A DNA stretch of 64,000 nt from Hydractinia symbiolongicarpus (taxonomy: Eukaryota > Cnidaria > Hydrozoa > Anthoathecata > Hydractiniidae). Each line of letters starts with the position of its first letter. Position 1 is the first letter of the stretch. A model generated the notes under the pieces. The model saw only the letters and a program-made list of their open reading frames with translations. It did no database searches and had not been told where the DNA came from. Made by a program: the position numbers and the translations under genes. This document shows, piece after piece, positions 34,051 to 44,539 of the stretch. The stretch lies in assembly GCF_029227915.1 (NCBI RefSeq), contig NC_079883.1, positions 22,258,001 to 22,322,000 of the forward strand, in the 5' to 3' direction.

Positions 34051-35751
34051 CCCAGCCGGCACAAAGAGTTCTAAAAGACGTCTTTTAGACATCTTCCGCA
34101 ATTCTAAAAGACGTCTTTTTTAGCGCTGATTTGTCCGTCTATAATGCATCTTTTTAAGCGTCTAAAAGATGTCCTTTTAAAGATGCATTTCAAAAGATCT
34201 CTTTAAGACATCTTTTAAAAGACGTTTTTCAAAAGACGTCTTTTGGACGTTTTTAAGAAATTTTTTACGACGCGTTTTTTTAAAGACGTCTTTTAGACCT
34301 TTTACAGATGTAGCAGCAACTAAAATGCATCTTTAATGTAACTTTTTAAATGCATGTTTAGAAAGACATCTTTTATATTGTGTTTTTATTGTTTTTTTTT
34401 ACTTAACTTTTTAGAAAAAATAGGCAATTTATAAAATAAATTTAAGACGTTTACGTTAACGTTTTGAAACGTACATTTTTAATAAATTGCAGAAATAACG
34501 ATATCAAAGACGATAAATATTTTGCGATAAAAATATTTTGAACTTTTTGTATCAAATTCGTATTGACACTTTAAAAAAATATATATTTTAGAATTACAGT
34601 AAGCAAATATAACCGGTAGTAAGTAAATAAAATATTATTTATAATAAACACTATACAATTAAATCATTCATATTCATATTTATAAATTCTAATTATTAAA
34701 ATATTCTGTATTACGAATTCTACCTATGAACTTATCCATGCGTAGAAATGTACACTAATCTCTACGTTAGTTTTTAAATGAAGCATGCTATGTAAAGCAT
34801 AAATTGGAACTCTAATCGAAAAAATCTTAAGCATAGTAAGCTTAGCCCATAGGAAAGAATCACTTTAAAAATTCTGTGAACATTGGTAGTAGTTGAAATT
34901 CGTCGTAACGCTTGCAAGGCCGAAATAAACAAAATAGATATTTGAAATAATAAAAAATTCAATTCAGAAGAAACAAGAAATAAATATTAAATGTATAAAT
35001 GTCGTTCATAAATGAGTAAAGTCGAAAGGGTTTTTCCTTTGTTTATACATTTAATGTACCCCTTATGTCTCTGATCCTCTGACTGGGAGCTTTTCGCAGC
35101 TTGTTCCCAATTATGCGTCGCTTTTCTTGCTCATTCGCATCTTTAAAACGCTCGTTGACAGATTCTAGAGAGAAAATAATAGCTTATTTCCAAATAAATT
35201 TTCATAGAAACGTAGTCAGAAAACACACCATACATAGAAGGGTAACAACGTAATACATCAGCTAATACACTTACCTACTATAATTTTATAAATTAATTTG
35301 CCGAGAATCACAAACAAAAGTACTTACTTTTTAAACAACAGGTGTCCCGTAGATGTTTTCATAAAAATACCGCCAATTTTTATTGAATGTTCCGATGATC
35401 AATTGTCAAAGAATATCCGCCAGTGGGTGCAGGAAAACAAAATTACGACGTATTTATTAAAATTAAAACAAATTATGAAGGCTCGCCAAAATACATTAGT
35501 ATTTTAAAATTATTAAAATTGACGGTTACCACTTTCAATTTCGTGAAAAATTGATTTTCGAAAAAAATAAACATGCTAACTAAGTTTGCGAACACCCCCG
35601 TCTTTTTAAATCGAATTTTTCATATAAAAACGAACGTCTTTTGAAAGACGCATTTTAGACCACCTTTAGAAATAGGAGAAGACGTCTTTTAAAAGACGCG
35701 TTTTAGATGCACTATAGCAAGAAGAGAAAGATGTCTTTTAAAAGATATATT

Positions 35752-36029
35752 TGTTGAAATGTAAACTTTATATATTTGCAGAGTTGCTTCGACTGCTCCA
35801 ATAACTTTATGACTCTATGACTCTAAAATTTACAAGACGTTCTCCTATTTATATATTAAAGATAAGATACTTTAGAATGTTCTAGTATATTCCAGATGTT
35901 CTATATTTACTATTAGTAGTTTCTAGTATAGTTATCTTATTTCTGGAATATTCTCCAATGTCCCTTATATTTCTAGATAGTACACAAGGTTCTAGAATGT
36001 TCTTGCGGCAAGAGTGCCTATTTTCAACA
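35752..36029 (-). repeat. 3' LTR of the copia element
   Basis: Identical by eye to 39065-39342. Ends TG...CA, with a short inverted terminal motif TGTTGAAA/TTTCAACA. Confidence 0.95.
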
Positions 36030-36039
36030 CTCCTCCTCA
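36030..36039 (-). promoter_or_regulatory. Polypurine tract of the copia element
   Basis: Read on the minus strand this is TGAGGAGGAG, touching the 3' LTR. The TGA is also the stop codon of the polyprotein, so coding region and plus-strand primer overlap. Confidence 0.8.
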
Positions 36040-38877
36040 CTCGCAGTCCGTAAGGTTCTTCAATCCGATCATCGTTCGCAACTTATCAAACTGTACTCGT
36101 CCGATTCCTTTCGTCATTATATCTGCGATCATATCTCCACTTTGACAGTACTTCAATTGGATTTGGTTTGATTTAACTTGCTCTCTTACGTAATGATATT
36201 TCATATCGATGTGTTTGGCTCGTCCGTGAAATTGAGGATTCTTTGTCATTGCGATGGCTGATTGATTATCTTCATTGATGATTGTTGCGTTTGGCTGCTT
36301 TTCTCCCATGTCTGCTAAAAGTCGTCGTAGCCAAATCGATTCCTGTGAGGCATTTGATAATGCAATATATTCGGCTTCTGCAGTTGACAAAGCTACACAT
36401 GTTTGTTTCTTTTTGTATACCCATTTGCTGCCAACAACTTTTCTGTTTGGAGGTAATTCAGTCAACTCCCATACTTCGTTTTTGTGTAGAGAATCCAATT
36501 CGGCTTCCATTGCTTGCATCCACTTGTCTGCATCATGTCCTTTGATTGCTTTAGAAAATGTATTTGGATCTTCTTCTTGAGTGATGTATACCCATTCTCC
36601 GTAACGATCAGGAGGCCGTCGTTCTCTTACTTGTCGCTCTTGCTCCTCCTGTATTTGATTATCTGTGTTTTCTTCACGAGGTTGTAATTCGATCTCTACT
36701 TTTGGTTCGTCTATGTCACGGTCGTCTTTCAATTCACCACAGATTTCATTGAATGTCACATTTCGGCTGTAAAAGACTCTCTTCTTGTCGTTGTCATATA
36801 AACGATATCCCTTGATTCCATCACCGTATCCAAGAAATACACTCTTCTTGGTTTTTGAATCAAGTTTCTTTCTTTCATCTTTTGGTACGTGAGCATACGC
36901 ATCACATCCGAAAATTCGTAGATTTTCGACATTTGGTTTCTTTCCAGTTAATACTTCAAAGGGTGTCTTCCCTTTAACTGCTGTCGTTGGACATCGGTTA
37001 CGAAGGTACGTTGCTGTAGCCAAGGCTTCGGCCCAAAATCGTTTTGGTAACTTTGAATCTGCTAACATTGATCTTACAGATTCCATGAGTGTTCTGTTCA
37101 TCCTCTCTGCAACTCCATTTTGTTGCGGTGTTTTCGGAATTGTCAACTCATGATGAATACCTTCTTTCTTCAAATAGTCTTCGAACTCTTTGGATGTATA
37201 TTCTCCACCATTGTCAGTTCTAAACGTTTTTATCTGAATTCCAGTCGATTTTTCCACAGTTGCTTTCCATTCTTTAAAATTCTCAAACACTTCACTTTTG
37301 TGTTTCATGACATATACCCATACGTATCTTGATTTATCGTCAATGAATGTAACAAAATATTCTGCACCACTAAGTGATTTTGTTTCTATCTTTCCACAAA
37401 CGTCGCTATGGATTATACCAAGGAGATTTTTCGATCGATCTCCTCCTGTCTTCGGAAACGGTATTTTGCTTTGTTTCCCATCAATGCACGGTTCACAAAA
37501 TGTCGGTTTCTTTGTTGCATCATAATCAAACCCTTTAACAAGTTTGTCCCTTGCCAATCGTTTAAGATTCTGCACACCGAGATGACCGTATCTTCTATGC
37601 CAAATTTCTTCCTTTGTTGTAGCGTTATTATCACATTTCATAACTGTGTGATTCTTCTTATTTCTCAATCCATTACAGTTGAGATGGTAAAGGTTGCCAT
37701 GCTTTGTTGCTGTACCAATGATTCCGTGTTTCGCATCCACGATGTCACATTTGAAATCTTCAAACTGAAACTTCTTTCCATTTGTTGCAGCTTTTGATAC
37801 ACTAAGTAAATTGTACGAAAGTTGTGGTACAAATAAGACATCAGATAACTTGCATACAACGTTTCTGTTTTCTGAAATGTTCATTTCCAAGGTTACTGTT
37901 CCTTTTCCAATTGCTTGTACTGAATATCCATCACCGACAGTGATATCTTGTGGTATTTCAAGTGACGAAATTTCTTCGAACAATTCCTCTTCGTTACACA
38001 TGTGACATGTTGCGCCTGAATCAACTATCCAGTTACTTTTTCCTTTGACTGCCAAAGTATTTTCAGCAACTAAACTGATGATTTCTTCGTCATCATCTTC
38101 TTCTTCTTCAGCCGTACACACATTTTGCGGCTTCATTCGATTTTTACCGTACGTCGAAGGAGTCTGTCTCTCGAACTTCTTCGTTAATTCTTTGCAATAT
38201 CGTTTCACATGACCAATCTTTCCACAGTGATAACATCTGGGTCCCTTTCTTGGCTTTCCATGATTCGATGTCATTGCTTTGACATTCGTTTCCAAAGTGT
38301 CCTTATATTTCCGCTTGCTTTCCTCGTGTAACAATCGTTCAGTTACGACTTCAAGCTTCGGTACTTCAGCACTAGCCTCCAGAGCTGTAACTAGCATATC
38401 ATACGAGTCTGGTAAGCTTGCTAACAAATGAACAACTTTACTTTCATCATCCAACGGGTCTCCAATAATTGCAAGTTCATCGAAAATTTCTGTCAAAGCT
38501 TTAACGTGCTTTTGAACAGATTGCTCATCTTTCAACTTCAAGTCATACAACTTCCTGCGTAGTGTCAATTTATTACTCCATGTCTTCTTTTGGAACTGGT
38601 CTGCCAACTTCTTCCAAACCTCAGTAGGATCTTCTGGATCTGGTCCAAGCAGGTATAACAGCGTTGGTTCCACCGACAAAACAATCGTTGCTAACGCACG
38701 ATCTCTACGCAAATTAAATTTCGGAATTTCTCTCTCTTCAGTTGGAGCATTTTCTCTTCCATCAACAATTCCCCAAAGTCCATCTTTGATTAACGCCATT
38801 CTACACTGTACCTTCCAGGTAGCATAGTTTGTTCCATTCAATGGTTTTATCAATACTTTGGTGCTTTCCATCGCCAT
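36037..38877 (-). CDS. Copia Gag-Pol polyprotein with internal deletion of the reverse transcriptase, 946 aa
   Basis: The start is the ATG at 38877. Residue numbers below count from a non-ATG codon five positions earlier, just after an upstream stop. The order is Gag (about 1-210), a zinc knuckle CYHCGKIGHVKRYC (220-233), an aspartic protease with DSGATCHM (291-298), a pre-integrase His/Cys motif (HRRYGHLGVQNLKRL ... CEPCIDGK), an integrase with HSDVCG, DNGGEYTSKEF and PQQNGVAERMNRTLM, and then the first residues of RT (AMEAELDSLHKNEVWEL ... VVGSKWVYKKK). There, near 36405, the frame jumps directly to the RNase H/C-terminal part (QTCVALSTAEAEYIAL ... IADIMTKG). Family members have several hundred residues of RT between these, including the YVDD active site, all absent here. 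The deletion is in frame, so a shortened polyprotein may still be made, but it cannot reverse-transcribe alone. Confidence 0.93.
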   Translation of the reverse strand: MAMESTKVLIKPLNGTNYATWKVQCRMALIKDGLWGIVDGRENAPTEEREIPKFNLRRDRALATIVLSVEPTLLYLLGPDPEDPTEVWKKLADQFQKKTWSNKLTLRRKLYDLKLKDEQSVQKHVKALTEIFDELAIIGDPLDDESKVVHLLASLPDSYDMLVTALEASAEVPKLEVVTERLLHEESKRKYKDTLETNVKAMTSNHGKPRKGPRCYHCGKIGHVKRYCKELTKKFERQTPSTYGKNRMKPQNVCTAEEEEDDDEEIISLVAENTLAVKGKSNWIVDSGATCHMCNEEELFEEISSLEIPQDITVGDGYSVQAIGKGTVTLEMNISENRNVVCKLSDVLFVPQLSYNLLSVSKAATNGKKFQFEDFKCDIVDAKHGIIGTATKHGNLYHLNCNGLRNKKNHTVMKCDNNATTKEEIWHRRYGHLGVQNLKRLARDKLVKGFDYDATKKPTFCEPCIDGKQSKIPFPKTGGDRSKNLLGIIHSDVCGKIETKSLSGAEYFVTFIDDKSRYVWVYVMKHKSEVFENFKEWKATVEKSTGIQIKTFRTDNGGEYTSKEFEDYLKKEGIHHELTIPKTPQQNGVAERMNRTLMESVRSMLADSKLPKRFWAEALATATYLRNRCPTTAVKGKTPFEVLTGKKPNVENLRIFGCDAYAHVPKDERKKLDSKTKKSVFLGYGDGIKGYRLYDNDKKRVFYSRNVTFNEICGELKDDRDIDEPKVEIELQPREENTDNQIQEEQERQVRERRPPDRYGEWVYITQEEDPNTFSKAIKGHDADKWMQAMEAELDSLHKNEVWELTELPPNRKVVGSKWVYKKKQTCVALSTAEAEYIALSNASQESIWLRRLLADMGEKQPNATIINEDNQSAIAMTKNPQFHGRAKHIDMKYHYVREQVKSNQIQLKYCQSGDMIADIMTKGIGRVQFDKLRTMIGLKNLTDCE

Positions 38878-39044
38878 TTGTTCCGTATTCAACTAATCCG
38901 GATAATCCGTTTCAGGTTTCCACAATACGATTTTTCGTGCGAACTTCACACCAATCCAAACCAAAATCAAAACAAACTCGTCGGACACACAAGATGGCTT
39001 CTTCTTCTTGAATATTATTTCTGTAAATATTCAATCTTCTTGGG

Positions 39045-39064
39045 CATAGACTGGGCCCATAACC
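39045..39064 (-). promoter_or_regulatory. Copia primer-binding site (initiator tRNA-Met half-molecule type)
   Basis: On the minus strand, directly after the 5' LTR, the sequence GGTTATGGGCCCAGTCTATG is complementary to the anticodon stem-loop of initiator tRNA-Met (CTGGGCCCATAACC on the plus strand), not to its 3' end. Drosophila copia is known to use such an internal site. Confidence 0.85.
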
Positions 39065-39342
39065 TGTTGAAATGTAAACTTTATATATTTGCAGAGTTGC
39101 TTCGACTGCTCCAATAACTTTATGACTCTATGACTCTAAAATTTACAAGACGTTCTCCTATTTATATATTAAAGATAAGATACTTTAGAATGTTCTAGTA
39201 TATTCCAGATGTTCTATATTTACTATTAGTAGTTTCTAGTATAGTTATCTTATTTCTGGAATATTCTCCAATGTCCCTTATATTTCTAGATAGTACACAA
39301 GGTTCTAGAATGTTCTTGCGGCAAGAGTGCCTATTTTCAACA
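39065..39342 (-). repeat. 5' LTR of the copia element
   Basis: Identical by eye to 35752-36029. It should hold the element promoter, reading towards lower coordinates. Confidence 0.95.
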
Positions 39343-39584
39343 ATATTTTAGATAACTTTTAAATGTATTTTAAAAGACCTCTTTTAAAGATCTTCTAAAA
39401 GACATCTAAAATGCGTATACTACAAGATTTAAATTTATTTACTTTCAAGAGACGTTTAAAAGATGTCTTTTGAAAGACGTTCTTAAGAAGATGCATTAAA
39501 GACATCTTAATAGCGCTTTCTAACAGAAAATTTAAAAAGACATCTTAAGACGTCTTAAAGACGTCTTGTGCAGGCTGGGTTTAA

Positions 39585-42550
39585 GGGATGTGCATTTAAA
39601 CTTTATCAATGCATAGATATTATAAAGGTGAATTGGTTAGCATGATTGCTTTTTTTACCTGATTTTCCATGAATAAACAAATCAATTTTTTTTGTTTTTG
39701 GTTAAAGAATTTAAGGTGGTTCCCCTAATAAAAAATGTCTAAATTTCAAGAATTGTCTTTTACCTGTTTTCAGACCACAAATTCATTAGAATACGGTGGT
39801 AAGTAGCGCTAATTATAAATTCGGTTTATTATTGTGCAATCCGGCACTTTTCGCAACCACGCGCAAAAAAAACTTCATAGCGACCATTTTTGTCATTTTC
39901 AGGGAGCTTTCTCATCTTGTTCCATGGTTAACGCCTGAAAATCACTAGATGCCACTTTCGAGCCTCTCAAGACAATAAATTACATTTCCAAAATGTGAAA
40001 CGTATTGTTGCACAAGCATTCACAAAGCTTCATTAACAGTGTACCCACCAAAGTGAACTCGTCAAAGTTTACTCGTCATCAATTAAACTTAAGACTTAAG
40101 TATTTGGTGCTTTACAGGTCGAAATAGCGCTGTTGTTGATCCACAAGTCAAGAACGTCCATAAAATAACCTTTAAACAAGCTTTTTGCCGTTAAGTTGGG
40201 AATCCACGCGAACAAGAATTCTCAAGATCGAAGCACACACACTTTACAATTTCTTCTGTCATTGCAGGCATTAGTACCACCTAGTGTTTAAATGAATCCG
40301 ATTTTCAATTCGAAGTTTTGCCTTTCAGTTATTTTGTCGAGGTAATTGCTAGTTTCTCTCTGTTTTTTTTGTCCAAAAAATACCGCATATCCAGTTCTCT
40401 GGAAGACAAGTCAGCCTTACGAAAATGCGTTCCACTTAAACCATACACGTGACCCTTAAGAAACATACGCGGCCAAAAAGACGCTTGGAATAGCGCATGT
40501 TATTCAGTTATTTGGTTAGGCGTTGAGCAGCAAAATATCATATTTTGCCTATCTTAGCATCACCACCCCGTACAACCAAATCAAACCTCAGAAAGAAAAT
40601 AACTATCTCACATAAGAGTGCCGCTGGAAAACTGATGAGCAATTAGCAGGAAATTACAAATTCCGGGACAGAACCTTGGTTACTTAATTCTAAAGGATAG
40701 TGCCACATCCCTCAAAAGCAATTACAACTGTGCCATACAGATTCTTGTGAGAGAGATAAGATGTGCAGGATGTAAGAGGGAAGCCAACTTTACATGTGTA
40801 TGTTGAGTTACGTATCCTTGCAAAGATTTATACCGCTTTTAGATCGCAATGAGCGTAACTTGGGACGTTGTTAATAATTTTCGGCAAAAGTTATGTTTCA
40901 CGACATCTTTGAGAATTGATCCGCGTGCAATTTACCAATCTCCACCGGTGAAATCAAAAACAAACAAAGTTTTTCTCGCCAAGCAGCAAGATGCGACAAT
41001 ATTGATGAGTGGTAGTCCAAAATTTACGATATACCGGTTACTAGATTTGCGCATGCGCAAATTTCTAATGACAATTGAAAAGTTCTATTTGGTGTCTTAA
41101 AATCCTCTCTTGCCAGTTCAGCTGGGACGTCGCAAATCTGGCTGGACGAAATCTGGATTTTTATGTCACAACTACTGTGATAAGAATAGTGAAATAGAAA
41201 CGAAAAAATATAAAGGATGACAAACACGTGTTTGCAGAAAGAGGTTTCTTGCATAATTGTTTTTTTTCGGGAGGGGTATTGCTTAACCCTTATTTAAGAA
41301 AGAAATATGGAAATTTTGCCCATAAACTTGCTTGTAAGTACAATCAACAGGCAAAGGCGCAGGAAGAAGCACGCCCACAGTCATGGAATTGGCCGCGCTC
41401 TCAGTTGCCTGTTTAAAATCTGGAGCAAAAAATTAACAAAGTTTGTTTGGACATAATATTATTGGAAAAGGCCGATTTTGGGCTATTTCTCGGACTGGCC
41501 AAATGGAATCGCCTTGTCAAAACTCTGCAGCCGGCAGGCTGCAAAAGCTTTGCTTTGGGAGATGTTCAAGCCAGGTAAATAGCGTCGATAATGCGCTACT
41601 GGCAGTTTCTGCCATGTCTACATTTAGGAACAATCCACACGACGGCCCGCTAAGTTGCTAAAATTCGGGGAAACGGGGTGTGCTCACGTCAGCAAAAATT
41701 AGTATGGGTTAAGAATTTAAAACTAACCAAATAACCAAAGATCTAAGTCCTAAGTCCGTTTGCGATCATTGACAAGTGAACTTTGACAAGTTCGCAATGC
41801 CTTAGTTTTTTGTAGAAACAATGTTTATAACTGCCTGTGGGACGAACTATGAAATTCGGCCCTCTTTTCCAATAAATTAAATCCGGGATTGTAGTTACCC
41901 ATTCATTCCCAAAAAATATCTGGATTTGCACCCCTGCAAAACATTATTTGCTCTATATCACCTTCAACGATTCTCTACAGATTGCTATTTGATTTATTAA
42001 TTTTTTCTACATTGAACCTGTGCACGGTGCAGTTGTGGAGAAAGTTAGCAACGAAATAAATGTTTATAAAAAGAGGGGGGAGGGTCTTATACTCGGGTGA
42101 GCCTAAATTCGGGGTTTACTGTCGACTCTCTGAGTTCCACTTACTATAGTTTGAACATCTTTATTTAAACAATTTTTCCGGTACGGTTTTAATCCCTAAC
42201 AACAATTCCTCGTATGTATTTTTCGTTAATTCCAATCTACATTATTTAAACATCTACATAATTCAAACACTTTTTCTGTCGTTTTAAACATTTCGTTTCT
42301 TAATTTCAAAGACTGTGTCATGTGCAAAGGGTCTTAAGCAAATAGAATGTCACAAAAATTTAAACGTCTAAGGTCAACTTGGTCGACGGGATGCCTCTCC
42401 AATAGTCTTGCGAGGTTGAGTTTGTACTATATCTACCAAAATCTTAGCCTCAAGTTTCTTATAAATTAGGTTTTTTTGAAAAAACGTGTACTATACTTCA
42501 AGATCAGACAAAAAACTCGTATCTCTGGGTGTTATTTATTTATGACACAT
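39585..42550. other. Intergenic, no gene supported
   Basis: About 3 kb without a convincing coding region. The frames at 40849-41100 and 41228-41661 show no domains. Near 42118-42165, ACTGTCGACTCTCTGAG resembles an isolated end of a Tigger-type element. Confidence 0.4.
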
Positions 42551-42556
42551 TTCATT

Positions 42557-42749
42557 CTAAATTATCGCGTCATCCATGCCGTCACCCAGCATGCCACTTG
42601 CGTCATCGCTTATGTGATCCGACACATAACCGACTGTGTCATCTGGCAAGCTACACTCTTTTAAGATGTCTTGTGCGTCACCACATTCTGTTGTATATTT
42701 CTTTAATTCGCATAGAGCTGCCATGATCTTGACGTTTTCTTCTTCCAAA
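42557..42749 (-). CDS. Candidate terminal exon of an unrecognised gene
   Basis: A good acceptor (TTCCGTTATAG) precedes an open frame reading LEEENVKIMAALCELKKYTT ... and ending in an acidic stretch (DDTVGYVSDHISDDASGMLG) and a stop. Composition is protein-like: a short helical segment and an Asp-rich end. It enters in phase 2. It may be the last exon of the minus-strand gene whose first exons lie at 47.3-47.9 kb, but the phase of the nearest upstream candidate exon does not fit directly, so an exon is missing or they are different genes. Confidence 0.4.
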
Positions 42750-42876
42750 CTATAACGGAAATAAAGCAATAGTCACGTGAGTTAATCAGAAGAAAAATAT
42801 CATGCTATGTCACGTGATATCAAATCGTTAAAAAGAACGTTTTAGGTAAAGCTAGTGTGTAATATAATAACTCAAC

Positions 42877-43058
42877 CTCGTCCCCAGGGTTTTGTCATAG
42901 GTAACAAACGAGGATGCATATATCACCTTTTCTTTATTTAATAAGAACCAGTATAATGTGATCTAAGACTGATTTGCAACCTCGATTCAAAGACTAATTG
43001 TCTTTTTTTATATACCTGATATACCGCCGGTAAGAGACGATAGGTCCTGGGGACGAGG
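42877..43058. repeat. Two opposed copies of the CCTCGTCCCCAG repeat
   Basis: CCTCGTCCCCAG at 42877-42888 with ACGAGG close downstream, and CTGGGGACGAGG at 43047-43058 in the opposite orientation. Confidence 0.7.
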
Positions 43059-43341
43059 TTCCAGATTATTTTATATGAGAAGATTGAATGTTGTTCCTGA
43101 TGCAACAGTATTGTGTTCCTGTGTGCTGATATGAATATGAACATTGCTTGGCAATAAAAAAAACAACGATCGCAAGCAAAATCAGTTATCGGTACTTTCG
43201 CACCTTTGAATTGTAAAGACCTTATTTTGGATTGTTTAATGGTCTTTAGATTCGCGTTGTTCTTAGATTTTTAAGCGACGGTTTGGGGCTTAGGGTGTTC
43301 TTAATTTGCTCTTTTGAGGTTCGTGTATTGTTCTTATAAAA

Positions 43342-43557
43342 ATGGATGAAGTGTTCCTTCTGGATATAGGACGAGGGTCACCAGTAGAAACAAAGTTGTT
43401 TTATAACATCGAACATCGACGGTTTTTTGAAATTTGGAGACAAAATATTGTCGGAATCAAGTTAACACCCACGCTTGAAATTTCTGATCATTTCCACGTT
43501 TATACACTACGTACAACAACTACCTCTATCAAAAGACAAACATTTGATGTTTTTTAA
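43342..43557 (+). CDS. Small open frame of unknown status, 71 aa
   Basis: ATG at 43342 in the context AAAATGGATGAAG. The frame reads MDEVFLLDIGRGSPVETKLF and on to a stop. It has no known domain and no obvious splice donor that would extend it. It could be a first exon or a chance frame. Confidence 0.25.
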   Translation: MDEVFLLDIGRGSPVETKLFYNIEHRRFFEIWRQNIVGIKLTPTLEISDHFHVYTLRTTTTSIKRQTFDVF

Positions 43558-43559
43558 AG

Positions 43560-44240
43560 AAATGACCACGCAAATTAACTGCAGTGAATGTTATGGTAAA
43601 ATTTTATAAAATTTTAAATTACAATAATGGTATTCAAAATTTTCTATCCTATATAATTTTTGTTGATAATACAAATATACCATTCGTTTCCCTTAAAACG
43701 CTTTTTGTTTTTTCTTTTAAAATTTGATGATGTTAACCCGGATCCGAGAACAGTTACTTTATCTTGCCGAGAATTGGCGCCAAACCAAGTAGGCGGTCAC
43801 AAATTATGAATGTTAATTTCATAAACGTTGGTAAAAGACAAAAAGAATTGGCACATGTTAGTAAAACATAAGTAAAAATGGCGTGTAAGGATAAGTAAAA
43901 AAAAAAGATATTGACACAGGATAAATTACTTTCACTATGCTGTCATGAAAATGAAACACACGAACAATTAACAAAGGTTTATAAACATAGCCGGGTTTTG
44001 GGTTTACCTATATTTAGAAGAAATTTGATCACTTATGAAAATCTTTAAGGAAAATTTATTTTCTTTTATCGCCTTCACAATTTGGAAAGAAACATGGAAG
44101 AAAGAAAACTGTTGGCGTAGATATCACGGTAAATTTCTTTTTAGATTTTTTGATTTTCTCGTCCCCAAACTCTTTTGCGATGCATCATAAAGAGCTTTGA
44201 GGATGAGAATGCATTTTGACGACAAATCCCCTCGTTAACA
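43560..44240. other. Intergenic, nothing recognised
   Basis: AT-rich with a CTCGTCCCCAAAC repeat fragment near 44159 paired with TTTGAGGATGAG near 44197, a possible hairpin of the dispersed repeat family. Confidence 0.35.
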
Positions 44241-44244
44241 AAGG

Positions 44245-44530
44245 GGCCATTCAATAATTACGTAACGTCTGAGGGGTGGAATTTTTGCTAATTTAGGGAA
44301 GGGGGAGGGGAGATTCAGAGCTTTTTTGTTATGTATTAGGGATATTTTGATTATTGCATAACATAGTTGGTAGAGCAGTATTTAAGATATTAAAAAAAAA
44401 ATAAGAACGATAAAATCAACGACATATCCAAAATATATCTTTCAGTAAGATTTCGCCAATGTGTTACAATGGGTGGGGGGATGGTGGTAAAAAATGGTGA
44501 ATTTGGGTGTTACGTAATTATTAAATAGCC
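44245..44530. mobile_element. MITE with 22-bp terminal inverted repeats, 286 bp
   Basis: The left end GGCCATTCAATAATTACGTA and the right end, in reverse, GGCTATTTAATAATTACGTA match at all but two positions. The inside is non-coding. Ends of this type (GGCCATT...TTACGTAAC) are widespread MITE ends as I recall them. No target duplication was resolved. Confidence 0.75.
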
Positions 44531-44539
44531 AACATAACA

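Larger units (their letters stand above)
35747..39347 (-). mobile_element. Young copia-type LTR retrotransposon with 5-bp target duplication
   Basis: The two LTRs (35752-36029 and 39065-39342, 278 bp each) appear identical base for base, begin TGTTGAAA and end TTTCAACA, and are flanked by the 5-bp repeat ATATT (35747-35751, 39343-39347). The element reads on the minus strand. Next to the 5' LTR the primer-binding site reads GGTTATGGGCCCAGTCTATG, complementary to the anticodon arm of initiator tRNA-Met, as in Drosophila copia. A polypurine tract TGAGGAGGAG abuts the 3' LTR. LTR identity points to a very recent insertion, yet the coding region lacks the RT core. Confidence 0.95.
34051..39579. 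mobile_element. Foldback/long-TIR DNA element with ACGTC palindromes, split by a copia insertion
   Basis: The left end starts CCCAGCCGGCACAA and the right end, in reverse, starts CCCAGCCTGCACAA. About 300 bases inside each end consist of variants of the self-complementary AAAAGACGTCTTTT and AAAGATGTCTTT, able to pair with each other in many registers. The central part (about 34390-35620) is AT-rich, with only short frames and no transposase I can recognise. Subtracting the copia insertion and its target repeat, the element is about 1.9 kb. It sits inside the right end of the TTAA MITE at 33742. The superfamily was not determined. Confidence 0.75.

Noticed and set aside
42118-42165. Isolated ACTGTCGACTCTC resembling a Tigger end
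   Set aside because: No partner end or transposase nearby was found, so it cannot be called an element.
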